Below the pieces are notes generated by a model. The model ran no database searches. It was given only the letters and a program-made list of their open reading frames with translations, and was not told the origin of the DNA. From positions 1 to 64,000 of the forward strand of contig CAMUPF010000009.1 in NCBI GenBank assembly GCA_947090755.1: a DNA stretch of 64,000 nucleotides, in the 5' to 3' direction. The DNA comes from an uncultured Candidatus Melainabacteria bacterium. GTDB lineage: Bacteria; Cyanobacteriota; Vampirovibrionia; Gastranaerophilales; Gastranaerophilaceae. Below are positions 36,716 through 46,443 of the stretch, piece by piece (position 1 is the first letter of the stretch; the number at the start of each line of letters is the position of its first letter). The position numbers and the translations under genes were made by a program.

Positions 36716-39531
36716 TATGCTTCAAGTGATTTGAAATACTCTTTGTTATAATCAAGAGTGTTTTGGGTCGCTAGGACTGAGTATATCGGTTTGCCTGCAA
36801 ATACGTATCGCGCTGCATTCCGGATGTCTTCGGCCGTAATTTTATCTATCAAGTCAAATTTTTGATTTGAATAAGTCAAGCCATAGTAACTATCCAAGCT
36901 ATCACTCAACAAATCGCTTTTGCCGACATGGTGTTCGGTTGCGTTAAGCATTGCGTTTTTCATCGCAAGTTTGACGCTTTCAAGTTCTTCGTCAGTTACT
37001 TTTTCGTTCACCATGCGCTCTACATTTTCGTTGAAACCGGCAATCGCCTTTTGAACATTATGATAACTAATTTCGCCTGTGTCGACGTTTTCCGTGGTTG
37101 TTCCGATTGAAAGCTTTATCATGCCTGTGTTACCGACGTTATCAAGACCGGCACGGACAGAATACGCAAGTTTGCGGGTTTCGCGCAAATCATTGAAAAG
37201 TCTTGATGAAGAACCGTCGCCCAGAATCATTGTCATAAGCTTGATTGTCAATTCATCTTTCATATTACCGGAATTTTTGAATGTAAACGCTTCAATAATT
37301 TTTGCCTGATTGCGTGCGTCGGTGTCGGTTACAACCACCGCTTTTTCAAGAGGTTTGAAATTATCACGCATTGAATGGCTGAACTTCTTGAAATTAGGGG
37401 AATCATTCATTTTTGAGAACAAGATATTTTGAAGTTCAGGTTTATTTTCAAAAGGGGCAGACATGACAATACTTGCCTGTGCACGCGAAATTATATCTTT
37501 ATAGAGTTCCTGAACATCTTCAAGTGTTGCTTCTTCAACTGCTTTTAGCATTTCCTCCTTGCTCATGCCGGCAGGTTCATCAGGGAAAAGCGTTTCTAAT
37601 AACTTATCATTTGCAGATTTGTTTGAAATTGAAAGCGCGTCGATTACAAACGCTTTGGCATGGCGGAATTCTTCTTCGGTAAAGCGCGGATTGTTGATAA
37701 CTTCTTTCATCAAATCAAGAGCTTTTTCGCTGTCTTCTGAAGCAAATTCCATGTTCGCGCCGATTCCGCGCAAAGAGGCATGAAAACTACCGTTAATACC
37801 TAACTTTTCAAGTTCTCTGGCCAATTCATTTTTATTTTTCGACATTGTACCCTGATTGAGCATATAATCCAAAATCGCTCCCGCACCGCGCTTTTCAGAA
37901 ACTTTTTCGCTATGAGGTATGAACACATCAAAAATTAAATTAGCCTGATTCGTTTTAATATTGTTGGTTACGACCTGCATATTATTTGGTAAAACGTAAG
38001 ATTTTACATCATCTTCGTTGAAAACCCTTCTGGCTGCGCCGAACGAAATCTTTTTCGCGTTATCGTAGTTATTTTTTATCTTGTCTGCGCTTGCGGTTTT
38101 AGGGTGAACCACAGTGATAGACGCTTTATTCAGGTCATAATATTTTTTCGCTGTTTCTGCCAAATCCTCTGCCGTTAAACCATCAACAAGTTTTTCAAAA
38201 TTGGTAATTTCGTCAAAATTGCTGTCTAAAAGCACTTCACCGATTAAACTGTTTGTAGAGGCTGAAGTTTCAAAAACGGAGGAGAAAATTTTGTGCATTT
38301 GTTTTTTGGCAATTTCAAGTTCTTCCTCTGTCGGCGGATTAACTTTTATATTTTCCACCTCTTGATAGAACATTTTCAGTACTTTTTCAGAATTTTCTTC
38401 TGTTGTTTGCGCCGCCGCAATCATTGCACGCGGTGCGCCTTTTTTCGTTGAAATCTTCTCATCATCAATAAATAAAGAGGTGTTCAAATCCTTCAATTTG
38501 TCTTCAAGTCGTGAACTTCCAAGATTTGAAAGCACCATATTGAGTGCAATCATTTTAACTTTGTCTTCGATGTTGTCAGATTCCGGCCCGCTAAAACCTA
38601 CAATAACCGTTGTCGCTTTAGCTTTATCAGAAATTATATCCTCACGAACAGGATTTTGAATAGGCGTAAGAGTTTCAAAATAGCGTTGTTCCGACGGTTG
38701 TTTGTCAGAAGTAAAGTATTTAGAAACGATTTCAATTGCTTCTTCCGGCTTGACGTCACCTGTTATAACGGTTGTCATATTTGCAGGATAATAGTTTTGG
38801 TTATAATAATTCACAACATCATCGCGGGTAATGTTATTGATATTATCTGTTGTTCCGCCAATCAAATCCATAGATTTTGTTTCGATGTTGTATAGATTTT
38901 TAAGCATTTTATTCAGCCCAATGTTGACAGGGTCGGACGTAATCATATTGATTTCAGAATTTACAATGTCTTTTTCTTTTTCAAGCATTTCGAGCGCAAA
39001 CTTCGGCGATTGAAGCATAGATGCGTGAATTTTCATCTGTTCTTCAAAATCCGTATCTTTCAATAGGTTAGACTTGATAAAATAGTTTGTTTCGGCCATG
39101 CCTGTTGCGGCGTTGGTATAAGCCCCCATTTTATCGACGGTTTTGAAGAATTCGCCTTTTTCGAGCCCATCAGAACCGTTGAAGAAATTGTGTTCAAGAT
39201 AGTGAGAGATTCCGCGGATATTGTCGGTTTCGTTCATAGAACCCGTGTTAACGTAGGTTTTCAAAACAGTTGCGCCTTCTTTTGGCACAATCACAACCTT
39301 TTGTCCGTTTGCAAGTTTATAATAATGCGCCTTTAAGTCAAACGGCAAATCCGCCTCATAAATTTTATTATATGCCATCGGTTTTTTGACATTATAATCA
39401 GGTGTTACAGCCGCCGGAGCCTGTATATCTTCTGCTTGTTTAGACTCATTTACACCGCCGCGGAAAACCGGTGCCGTTACGTATTTAATCTGATTATTCG
39501 GGTTAAAATTAATACTATTTATTCGCAACAT
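36715..39531 (-). CDS. M16-family zinc peptidase (two-domain, pitrilysin-like)
   Basis: A 938-aa protein built from two M16 repeats. The first is catalytic: HYLEH at residues 110-114 gives the inverted zinc motif HxxEH, with the distal Glu probably in NSEINM near residue 193. The second repeat (from ~residue 500) lacks HxxEH and should be structural. Unlike periplasmic M16 enzymes it has no signal peptide. Its first ~45 residues are low-complexity and include APVFRGG, the xFxG motif seen in other unknown proteins here. It should degrade peptides in a closed chamber. Location is uncertain. Confidence 0.9.
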   Translation of the reverse strand: MLRINSINFNPNNQIKYVTAPVFRGGVNESKQAEDIQAPAAVTPDYNVKKPMAYNKIYEADLPFDLKAHYYKLANGQKVVIVPKEGATVLKTYVNTGSMNETDNIRGISHYLEHNFFNGSDGLEKGEFFKTVDKMGAYTNAATGMAETNYFIKSNLLKDTDFEEQMKIHASMLQSPKFALEMLEKEKDIVNSEINMITSDPVNIGLNKMLKNLYNIETKSMDLIGGTTDNINNITRDDVVNYYNQNYYPANMTTVITGDVKPEEAIEIVSKYFTSDKQPSEQRYFETLTPIQNPVREDIISDKAKATTVIVGFSGPESDNIEDKVKMIALNMVLSNLGSSRLEDKLKDLNTSLFIDDEKISTKKGAPRAMIAAAQTTEENSEKVLKMFYQEVENIKVNPPTEEELEIAKKQMHKIFSSVFETSASTNSLIGEVLLDSNFDEITNFEKLVDGLTAEDLAETAKKYYDLNKASITVVHPKTASADKIKNNYDNAKKISFGAARRVFNEDDVKSYVLPNNMQVVTNNIKTNQANLIFDVFIPHSEKVSEKRGAGAILDYMLNQGTMSKNKNELARELEKLGINGSFHASLRGIGANMEFASEDSEKALDLMKEVINNPRFTEEEFRHAKAFVIDALSISNKSANDKLLETLFPDEPAGMSKEEMLKAVEEATLEDVQELYKDIISRAQASIVMSAPFENKPELQNILFSKMNDSPNFKKFSHSMRDNFKPLEKAVVVTDTDARNQAKIIEAFTFKNSGNMKDELTIKLMTMILGDGSSSRLFNDLRETRKLAYSVRAGLDNVGNTGMIKLSIGTTTENVDTGEISYHNVQKAIAGFNENVERMVNEKVTDEELESVKLAMKNAMLNATEHHVGKSDLLSDSLDSYYGLTYSNQKFDLIDKITAEDIRNAARYVFAGKPIYSVLATQNTLDYNKEYFKSLEA

Positions 39532-39608
39532 GAAAAAACACTACCTTTTATAATATTAATAACGGGCCGGCAAGGAAAAAATTGCGCACAAAACGCGGGT
39601 TTGTAAAC

Positions 39609-40322
39609 TTAGATTACGAGAAGAAGTTTGACAATTCCGAGCGTCAAAAGACTCAACGCCGCAAGCGCACCCCACAACCCGATTTTAATTTTACGGTTAA
39701 GAGTGAAAAACGGCGTAGGACTGGATTTTGCAACTGTCGGATATTTGTCAAATTTTGACTTCGAAGATTTACGTTTTTTAGGCGTTTCTTTAACCTTTCT
39801 GCGCCGCTCCATTTCATCTTCTTTTGCCTGCATTTGTAAATATTTTTCTTTTAAAGTGTTTTTATCCTTGCTGCGCTTGCCTGTAACCAGAAGTTCTTCG
39901 TCAAAAAGAAGCTTTGCCACAGCGCTATCCTGCCCGTTTTTCGCAGAATAAAACATTACGGCGACCTCAAACGCGCGCTGCAAACATTCCAGAGCCTTAA
40001 TCCCGTCTTTAGCAACCGCGCGCGTGTGCACAGACTGGTTTCCGGCTTTTTTCAGAAAATACAAATCACTGATAAGTTCACGTTTCTCCGTACAATTAAT
40101 CAAATAATCATCAAGATTTGCAAGCATCGTATCAAACGTATCGTTCGGTTGATGGTTTCCGTTTAAAAGTTCGCGGCATACATTTTCGGCAAAACATCTT
40201 GTCTGAGTCATACACTGCTGAAAATATTCGTCACGATAAAGTGCCTCAGACTCCCGCGCCAGCTTAAAAATATTCCGATTTATTTCTTTTAAAAAATAGA
40301 AGTTGCTCTCTGTTTTTACCAT
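39609..40322 (-). CDS. DUF4145-like protein with C-terminal membrane anchor
   Basis: A 237-aa protein. The N-terminal ~120 residues resemble the helical DUF4145-type domain, often found at the start of restriction or signalling proteins (ENVCRELLNG, LYFLKKAGNQSVHT). A Lys/Arg-rich charged segment (~155-200) follows, and a single C-terminal hydrophobic helix (IGLWGALAALSLLTLGIV) suggests a tail anchor. No restriction genes are nearby. Function unknown. Confidence 0.6.
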   Translation of the reverse strand: MVKTESNFYFLKEINRNIFKLARESEALYRDEYFQQCMTQTRCFAENVCRELLNGNHQPNDTFDTMLANLDDYLINCTEKRELISDLYFLKKAGNQSVHTRAVAKDGIKALECLQRAFEVAVMFYSAKNGQDSAVAKLLFDEELLVTGKRSKDKNTLKEKYLQMQAKEDEMERRRKVKETPKKRKSSKSKFDKYPTVAKSSPTPFFTLNRKIKIGLWGALAALSLLTLGIVKLLLVI

Positions 40323-40479
40323 TAATTTGCTCCTGACAATTTTCTGCCGAGATTATCAATCTCGTTGAAAATTGAAACGTCGCTGATATTATGCTCGCCT
40401 GCTCGTTTCGCTCTCGCGAACCGACACCGCGAGCATCGGCTCACACAATTTGTAACAATTTCTTAACATATTTGCCAAT

Positions 40480-40508
40480 TTGTGTCATGATTTTAAATCT
40501 TGTAGTAT
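40480..40508 (+). promoter_or_regulatory. Promoter of the candidate small RNA, TTGTGT-17-TAGTAT
   Basis: TTGTGT, 17 nt, TAGTAT. No convincing ORF follows, but a hairpin and a terminator do. Confidence 0.45.
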
Positions 40509-40514
40509 CATGCA

Positions 40515-40592
40515 TGTACAACTATTCCAAAATCTCCTCCCAAGATTTTATGTATGAGTCCTTAAGTTTATATAACTAAGGACTTTTCTTTT
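40515..40592 (+). ncRNA. Candidate small RNA with C-rich loop
   Basis: A ~78-nt transcript is predicted between a promoter and an intrinsic terminator in an otherwise empty gap. Its first hairpin (40529-40535/40543-40549, AAAATCT/AGATTTT) shows a loop CCTCCCA, complementary to GGAGG ribosome sites and, with one G-U pair, to runs of G. The 3' hairpin AGTCCTTA/TAAGGACT (40557-40564/40577-40584) is followed by a T-rich tail. The flanking genes are on the other strand, and the hairpin has no T tail in that direction. The rest of the 292-bp gap (40323-40479) holds only GC-rich inverted repeats. Confidence 0.45.
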
Positions 40593-40614
40593 GACTTATA
40601 TTGGCTGACGCGGT

Positions 40615-41226
40615 TTAAAACTCGGTCTTATTCTCCACGCCCTTAACCAAGCGTTGAACGTTTTCCCGATGGAGATAAGTAATATAAATTGCACCGACAA
40701 CAGCGTATGCAACGTACGCAATTGGTGAGCCCAGCAAGAACATTGTTACAGGCGTTGACCAGATTGCAATTATTGAACCGAGTGAAACATATTTACTTGT
40801 TTTAGTAATCGCAACCCAGGCGATACCGAAAACTACGGCTGCAACCCAGTTAAGAGCAAGGATAGTTCCAACGCCTGAGGCAACTGATTTTCCGCCGGTG
40901 AACCCTAAGAAAATTGATTTGCTGTGTCCGAGTAACACTGCGACCGCCGCAAGCACAGGAAGCAGCCCCAGTCCCGCAAAAGCGCTGGTAAAGTGCTGCG
41001 CAAGAAGCACAGGCAGCATTCCCTTGAACATATCTAAAAACAGTGTAATAAAAAACCATTTTTTGCCCATTACGCGTTTTACGTTCGTTGCGCCCGTCGA
41101 ACCGGAACCGATTTTTCTGATGTCTTCGCCTTTGAAATGTTTAACAATAAGATATCCGGTCGGAATTGAACCAATTACGTATGCAACTGCAACCGTTAAA
41201 ATTGTCTGAATTATTGCTGATACCAT
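40615..41226 (-). CDS. plsY: Acyl phosphate:glycerol-3-phosphate acyltransferase
   Basis: A 203-aa membrane enzyme that makes lysophosphatidate from acyl phosphate and glycerol-3-phosphate, the substrate for the PlsC proteins at 26-27.5 kb. Motif 1 is GSIPTGYL, motif 2 GSGSTGATNVKRVMG and motif 3 GFTGGKSVASGVGT. About five helices. It begins 1 bp after the waaA stop, so it is the last gene of a bioD-like/waaA/plsY operon. Confidence 0.95.
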   Translation of the reverse strand: MVSAIIQTILTVAVAYVIGSIPTGYLIVKHFKGEDIRKIGSGSTGATNVKRVMGKKWFFITLFLDMFKGMLPVLLAQHFTSAFAGLGLLPVLAAVAVLLGHSKSIFLGFTGGKSVASGVGTILALNWVAAVVFGIAWVAITKTSKYVSLGSIIAIWSTPVTMFLLGSPIAYVAYAVVGAIYITYLHRENVQRLVKGVENKTEF

Positions 41227-41227
41227 T

Positions 41228-42472
41228 TTATACTCCTATTTCTTCTTTAATCCTATCAATTACAAAATCCAACGCGCCCTGCTGCTGCGCAAAAACTGTC
41301 TTGCAATCCTCGCAGGCTTTCTCATAAAACGCTTTATCGCCAAGAAGTTTTTCCATATAATTTGTCAATTCTTCGCCGTTTTGGACAATTTTACCCGCGG
41401 AAGTTTGGCTCAAAAGCCAGTAAATGTCGCGGAAATTATGTATTGACGGCCCCGTAATTGCCGGTTTGTCATAAACAACAGCTTCAAGCGGGTTATGACC
41501 GCCGGTTTTATTAAAGCTTCCGCCGATAAACGCAAAATCACATATCGCATACATTTTGCCCAACTCACCCAGAGTGTCAAGGATTACGATTTCATTGTCC
41601 TTAAAAGTATCATCTTTAGAGCGGAAACCAAACTTCATGCCGGTTTTCCGAACAAGTTCCGTGACCTGAGGAACCCTTTGCGGATGACGCGGTGCAAGTA
41701 AAAGTTTTGAGTCTGCAAATTTTTCTTTAATCTTGCCAAATGCCTCAAGAACGATTTCGTCCTCTCCGGCGTGTGTGCTTCCGGCGATAATCACACGTCC
41801 TGCGTCCTGTCCGATTTCAATATCCGAATCTTTACGCTTCACGTCAAACTTCAAATTCTTCATAACCCTTGTAGTTTCAGGGTTTGCGCCGAGGCTCAAC
41901 ATTTTTCCGTTGTCAATCTCGCTTTGAGTATAAACCCCTTTGTAATTCTTCAACATACCGGCAAAAAAGAATCTAAACATTTTATATGAATTATATGTCG
42001 CGTCAGAAATCCGCCCGTTAATAATAAACAAAGGAATATTGCATTTTTTACAATAATATGAAAACGCCGGCCACAACTCTGTTTCAGCAATAAAAACCAT
42101 CGACGGCTTAACTTTTTTCAAAAAACTTCTCACAAAAATCGGCACATCATACGGGAAATAAGTTATAAAACTTGCGACATCTTTGTACTTTTTCTGCGCA
42201 ATTTCCTGACCGGTTTTAGTGCCTGTAGTCACAATAATTTCATAATCAGGAAAAGTTTCTTTTGTTTTTTTGATAAGGTTCTCAAGCGCAATAACCTCGC
42301 CTACAGAAACCCCGTGAAACATAATCCTTTTCTCGTCCATCACAGGCGGGTTCAAAATCCCGAATTTTTCGCGCCAACCGTACATATATTTGCCCTTAGC
42401 GGCCCTGACCACATAAATAAACGGTAATGCTATGAAAAATAATATTGTAACAGCTATCTCATAAATTAACAT
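41228..42472 (-). CDS. waaA: 3-deoxy-D-manno-octulosonic acid (Kdo) transferase
   Basis: A 414-aa GT30 glycosyltransferase with an N-terminal membrane anchor. It adds Kdo to lipid A precursors, so the cell probably has a Gram-negative outer membrane. Diagnostic blocks are WREKFGI, HGVSVGEVIAL, TTGTKTGQEIA, ETELWPAF, INGRISD and the C-terminal GGSFNKTGGHNPLEA. It has a 15-bp gap to the upstream bioD-like gene. Confidence 0.95.
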   Translation of the reverse strand: MLIYEIAVTILFFIALPFIYVVRAAKGKYMYGWREKFGILNPPVMDEKRIMFHGVSVGEVIALENLIKKTKETFPDYEIIVTTGTKTGQEIAQKKYKDVASFITYFPYDVPIFVRSFLKKVKPSMVFIAETELWPAFSYYCKKCNIPLFIINGRISDATYNSYKMFRFFFAGMLKNYKGVYTQSEIDNGKMLSLGANPETTRVMKNLKFDVKRKDSDIEIGQDAGRVIIAGSTHAGEDEIVLEAFGKIKEKFADSKLLLAPRHPQRVPQVTELVRKTGMKFGFRSKDDTFKDNEIVILDTLGELGKMYAICDFAFIGGSFNKTGGHNPLEAVVYDKPAITGPSIHNFRDIYWLLSQTSAGKIVQNGEELTNYMEKLLGDKAFYEKACEDCKTVFAQQQGALDFVIDRIKEEIGV

Positions 42473-42487
42473 GAATTAATTATACTC

Positions 42488-43204
42488 CTAAAATTTCAAC
42501 TTAGCAATCGGCACCTTGAAAAGTTCCTGAATATCAACGTCGGTAATAATATTTGCGATAATATCGTTAGGATTAACCTCAAATTCGTCTTTCAATTTAT
42601 TAAAAATGCCCTTAACGTTAGCGCCAGTGTATTCCTGAATAAGTTTAATCGTCGCGGATTCTTCCGCCACAAGCCCGACAGAAGATGAAAGAACCACCCC
42701 GCGCAGTTCAACGCCGCTGTTTTGCGCCTGTTGAATCGCCATAATCGTATTATTAATCGAAGAAGTTTCCGCCGGTGCAGCCAGAACAACAGGAAGCGAC
42801 AGGTTTTTGACAAGATCCGCTTCAAGAAATTTGCGTGTAATAGGTGTAGAAAGCCCGAGCATCCCGTCAGTCACAATGCATTCAAAATTCTTAGAAAACG
42901 TCATATAATCCTGATAAATCAAATCAACATCGATTTCAACTCCCTCGAGCGCAGCCGCAATGACAGGACTGGTGTCAGACTTGAACATATAAGTCGAAAA
43001 AGTTTCCATATACGAATCAACATATTTCATAAACTCTAAATCACGGGATTTTAGAATATTTCCATCGCCTGTAAGCGCACCGGTCTGTACGGGTTTATAT
43101 AACGTCGTATAATACCCCAGCGCCTGCATAGTTCCGGCAAGACCTGCAGAAAAAACAATCTTGCCCGTATTCTTTTCAGTTTCCGTCACATATAGTTCTA
43201 GCAT
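42488..43204 (-). CDS. bioD: Dethiobiotin synthetase-like ATPase
   Basis: A 238-aa protein of the BioD/AAA_26 type. YKPVQTGA and the central TDGMLGLSTPI correspond to BioD substrate and ATP blocks, and PAETSSINNTIMAI to the GxLGxINHT helix. The P-loop reads ETEKNTGKIVFS instead of the usual TxTxVGKT, so the Thr after Lys is an Ile. ATP binding may be altered. No other biotin genes are nearby; it leads an operon with waaA and plsY. BioD is the best guess, but a diverged role is possible. Confidence 0.7.
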   Translation of the reverse strand: MLELYVTETEKNTGKIVFSAGLAGTMQALGYYTTLYKPVQTGALTGDGNILKSRDLEFMKYVDSYMETFSTYMFKSDTSPVIAAALEGVEIDVDLIYQDYMTFSKNFECIVTDGMLGLSTPITRKFLEADLVKNLSLPVVLAAPAETSSINNTIMAIQQAQNSGVELRGVVLSSSVGLVAEESATIKLIQEYTGANVKGIFNKLKDEFEVNPNDIIANIITDVDIQELFKVPIAKLKF

Positions 43205-43231
43205 TGCATTACAATAATAGCACGAAAACGA

Positions 43232-43260
43232 TTGACAGTATATAAAATATAGTTTAAAAT
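43232..43260 (+). promoter_or_regulatory. Pilin D promoter, TTGACA-17-TAAAAT
   Basis: TTGACA, 17 nt, TAAAAT, followed by GGAGG before the ATG. The pilin E promoter at 60161-60189 has the same spacing and -10 box. Confidence 0.75.
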
Positions 43261-43285
43261 AAAAATATAAAAATTTGGAGGTATT

Positions 43286-44435
43286 ATGAAAAATAGAAAC
43301 CTGAAAAGCCGTGATTTATGGGCGTTTCCGCTGAGGGGGGGGGGGCAAGGCGAGCAGAGCCGCGAAACTTGCGTTAGCAAGTGAAGAGTCGAGCGCGCGA
43401 CGGCGAAACCACGCTTTCGACGCAAGCGCGAGCGTCGGCGTTTTACGCGAGCCGCAGTCGTGCCGTGCTGGCTTTACTATGGCTGAGATTTTGCTATCAT
43501 TAACTATCATCGGCGTAGTTGCGGCGATTACATTGCCTAGTTTGACAGGCAACATTAACGAACGAACTTGGAACACACAACGAAAAGCTTTATACGCCAG
43601 AATCTCTCAGGCGGTATCACTCATGCCCGCTCTTAACGGTTACGGAACAGTAAAAGAAGCATCTTCCGAGGGCGCAAATGACGCTGTAGACACAGCAGCC
43701 GAAACATTCTTAACCTCAGGTCTTTCTAAAGTTCTTAAAATTAACAATATTTGTGATAATTCCCACCTTGCTGATTGCGGCATAGTATCTGCAATAACCA
43801 ATATGGGCGGGGTTTCTACAACAATGCCGACAACGTTGTATACATTACACGACGCATTCAGCAGTGTTGCTTGGTCAGGAAGTTCGTTCTCTACACTTGA
43901 TACAAAAGCCGCAGCGTTCGAAACCCAGAACGGTGAAAGCATTCTTGCGTTCTATAACCCTTTTTGCAGGACGGATTATCTTAACGAGGCAAGTTTAACC
44001 AACGGGGGGAATGTATTCGGATTTCCGGAATCGAATATGTGTGTGAATCTTATTTACGACTTAAACGGCAGCAAAGGCCCAAACACCGCGGGAAAAGATA
44101 TAGGAATAATAACCGTATTTAATGCGACTGATTCAGTTACAGTTGCACCTATGCCATCAGCAGCCGTAAGCGCTAACAACAATTCAACAGTAGCATGGAT
44201 AGATTCATCAAGGGCCTGCACCGCGCAGGATTCTGAGAGCCGACTCCCCAATATTGATGAATTAGCTGCGATGATAATTAATAAAGACATTTTTAATATA
44301 ACAAATACACCTCATGCTACATACTGGTCAAGCACTGTATTAAATTCAGAAAGAGCATTAACCGCAGGAATAAGCGGTTATCGGTTTTCAGACATAAAAA
44401 CTCTGGAATTGGGTGCACGTTGCGTTAAAAGATAA
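43286..44435 (+). CDS. Pilin-like adhesin D, long GC-rich leader (frame broken as sequenced)
   Basis: ATG 43286 follows GGAGG. The leader (MKNRNLKSRDLWAFPLR) contains 11 G, then an open ~48-codon Arg/Ala-rich stretch leads to CRAG|FTMAEILLSLT with a canonical cut site and Glu at +5. As sequenced the ATG frame ends at TGA; 10 or 13 G would join it to the pilin, and in the present pilin frame a TGA lies directly before the tract. From MAEILL (43479) the frame is open for 318 aa. The C-terminal domain shows SESRLPNIDELAAM, YWSST and RCVKR. The leader DNA is almost identical to that of pilin E. Confidence 0.85.
43335..43345 (+). repeat. Homopolymeric G tract, 11 nt
   Basis: Eleven G in the leader of pilin D. 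In-frame lengths are 10 or 13. Confidence 0.95.
43346..43482 (+). repeat. GC-rich leader cassette, copy in pilin D
   Basis: From the end of the G tract to ATGGC this segment is identical to 60275-60411 in pilin E. It contains ACTTGC/GCAAGT (43367-43382) and CGACGC/GCGTCG (43418-43437) hairpins. The pilin C leader shares two blocks with it, including a 20-bp identity. Confidence 0.85.
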
Positions 44436-44438
44436 AAT

Positions 44439-44470
44439 ATAGGCGCTTGTTGAAACAAGCGCCTATTTAT
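44439..44470. terminator. Bidirectional terminator between pilin D and xerC/D
   Basis: A 12-bp perfect stem ATAGGCGCTTGT/ACAAGCGCCTAT with a TGAA loop; it overlaps the xerC/D stop codon. Confidence 0.85.
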
Positions 44471-45311
44471 TAATATCAAAATAAACTTCTTTCAAACGTT
44501 TTTTGCTAATATGCGTATAAAGCTGGGTTGTTGCAACGTTACTGTGGCCTAAAAGTTCCTGAACAACACGCAAATCTGCACCGTTCTCCAGTAAATGCGT
44601 CGCAAAACTATGACGCAATGTGTGCGGAGAAACAGATTTATTAATTTTTTGCCCTAAATGCCTGATAAAATACCAGATATCCTGCCGGTTAACCTCGCGC
44701 CCGTCCTCCAAAACCAATAATCGACGGGTTTGCAGCCCATTTTTATTGAGAAAATATTCCCGCTGCGGATAATAAGTTTCTAACGCCTTGATAGCATTTT
44801 TATTCAACGGAACAAGCCGCTCCTTCGAGCCCTTTCCGAAACACCGCAGATATTTTGCGCGAATATCTATATTATTCACGTTTAACTCCGCAAGTTCCGA
44901 AACTCTAAGCCCGCAGCCATATAAAAGTTCCAGAATAACCGTCTGCACCTCGTTCAAATCTTCCGCAAGCAGTGCATTCATTTCTTCGACAGTCAGGACT
45001 TTTGGTAATTTTTTGGGAAGTTTTTGCTGTTCCAAAAATTCCGCCGGATTGGATTTTAAATACCCGTTTGCGCACAGCCAGCGAAAAAACCCCTTAATCG
45101 ACGCGATTTTACGCGCAATACTCGTTGCCTTGTAGTTACCGGTTTTCAGGGAATAAATATAAGAACTGACCTTCTGCCGCTCAACCTGCTTCAAAGATAC
45201 GGCACAAAACATAAAAAAAGCCTTAATATCACGTTCATAAGCGTCAACTGTGTTTTGCGCAAGCCCTTTTTCAAGCGACAGGTATTCAAGATAAAGTTTC
45301 AATTCTTTCAT
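44463..45311 (-). CDS. xerD: Tyrosine recombinase XerC/XerD
   Basis: A 282-aa site-specific recombinase that resolves chromosome dimers at dif. The N-terminal SAM-like core-binding domain covers 1-90. Catalytic residues are Arg in GLRVSEL, Lys in [11 protein letters not shown], His/Arg in [15 protein letters not shown], His in [10 protein letters not shown] and Tyr in LYTHIS. Its start overlaps the prfB stop (ATGA). XerC versus XerD cannot be decided here. The housekeeping context argues against a mobile-element integrase. Confidence 0.93.
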   Translation of the reverse strand: MKELKLYLEYLSLEKGLAQNTVDAYERDIKAFFMFCAVSLKQVERQKVSSYIYSLKTGNYKATSIARKIASIKGFFRWLCANGYLKSNPAEFLEQQKLPKKLPKVLTVEEMNALLAEDLNEVQTVILELLYGCGLRVSELAELNVNNIDIRAKYLRCFGKGSKERLVPLNKNAIKALETYYPQREYFLNKNGLQTRRLLVLEDGREVNRQDIWYFIRHLGQKINKSVSPHTLRHSFATHLLENGADLRVVQELLGHSNVATTQLYTHISKKRLKEVYFDINK

Positions 45312-46394
45312 AACAACACGTTTTGTTTAAGATACGCTTCTACAAATCCGTCAAGTTCGCCATCCATGACAGCGTCGACATTGCCGACCTCAAAGCCTGT
45401 GCGGTGGTCTTTAACCATTTTATACGGGTGGAATACGTACGAACGGATTTGTGAACCAAAATTAACATCAACATTCTGGCCCTTGAGTTCAGCGAGTTTT
45501 TTCTCGTGTTCTTCTTGACGCATGGCAAGAAGCTTAGATACCAGCATTTGCATAGCATTCTCGCGATTTTGAAGTTGTGAGCGCTCCTGCTGACATTTCA
45601 CGACAATACCGGTCGGCTTGTGAAGAATTCTTACTGCCGTTTCCACCTTGTTAACATTCTGACCGCCTGCGCCGCCCGAGCGCATTGTGTCGATTTCCAA
45701 ATCATCCGGCGGAATAACGATATTTCTCTCAAAGTTTTCAATAATCGGCGAAACCTCTAAGGACGCAAAACTTGTCTGACGCTTGCCGTTTGCGTTGAAC
45801 GGTGAAATCCTGACCAATCTGTGAACTCCGCGTTCTGCCTTTGTGTAGCCAAACGCAAATTTACCCGAAATTTTGACTGTTGCGGATTTTATACCTGCTT
45901 CCTCGCCGTCAAGTTTGTCAAGAAGTTCTGTTTTCCAGCCTCTAATTTCAGCCCAGCGAAGATACATACGTAAAAGCATGCTTGCCCAGTCCTGCGCGTC
46001 TGTTCCGCCAGCCCCGGCGATTACTGTAATAATTGCGTCCGCGTCGTCGTATTCACCGTTAAGCATTTGCCGAATCTCAAATTTTTCGATTTCGTTTTGA
46101 GCGGTCAAAAGTGCTTTTTCGCTTTCTGCCAGAAGTTCAGCGTCGTCGATTTCAAGCGCCACCTGAGTATCGTCAATCACACCGGCCCACGAGTCTAAAA
46201 GCCCCAAAACCTCTTTCAAATCCTTAATTTTAGCGCCAAGCTGCGAAGATTTGTCTTTGTCCGACCAGACATCAGGCGACTGCATTTCTTCTTCAAGCTT
46301 CGCTAAATCCACACGCAATTTATCAGGGTCAAAGACACTCCTTTATTGCCAGAAAACGCTTATTTATATCGTTTAAAAGTTGTTTGATTTCCAT
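45308..46394 (-). CDS. prfB: Peptide chain release factor 2, with programmed +1 frameshift
   Basis: RF2 reads UAA and UGA. The main frame (45308-46318) has the recognition motif SPF and the catalytic GGQ in [11 protein letters not shown]. The real start is ATG 46394 in another frame: a 21-codon segment ([20 protein letters not shown]...) ends at CTT TGA C, whose TGA is at 46329-46331. An internal AGGAG sits 3 nt before CTT, the classic autoregulated +1 frameshift signal. The ribosome slips to continue as [15 protein letters not shown]. It overlaps xerC/D by 4 bp. Confidence 0.96.
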
Positions 46395-46443
46395 AAAATA
46401 ATAATATACAAAAAATCTAACCAACGCAACCCATCACCCATAT

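Noticed and set aside
40323-40479. GC-rich inverted repeats as a relative of the pilin leader cassette
   Set aside because: Similar composition, but no convincing block of shared sequence.
40391-40579. 62-aa ORF in the gap before plsY
   Set aside because: No ribosome site, unusual composition, and it runs through the hairpins of the candidate small RNA.
44463-45311. Integrase of a mobile element
   Set aside because: Length, motifs and operon with prfB indicate housekeeping XerC/XerD; no attachment sites or cargo genes are seen.
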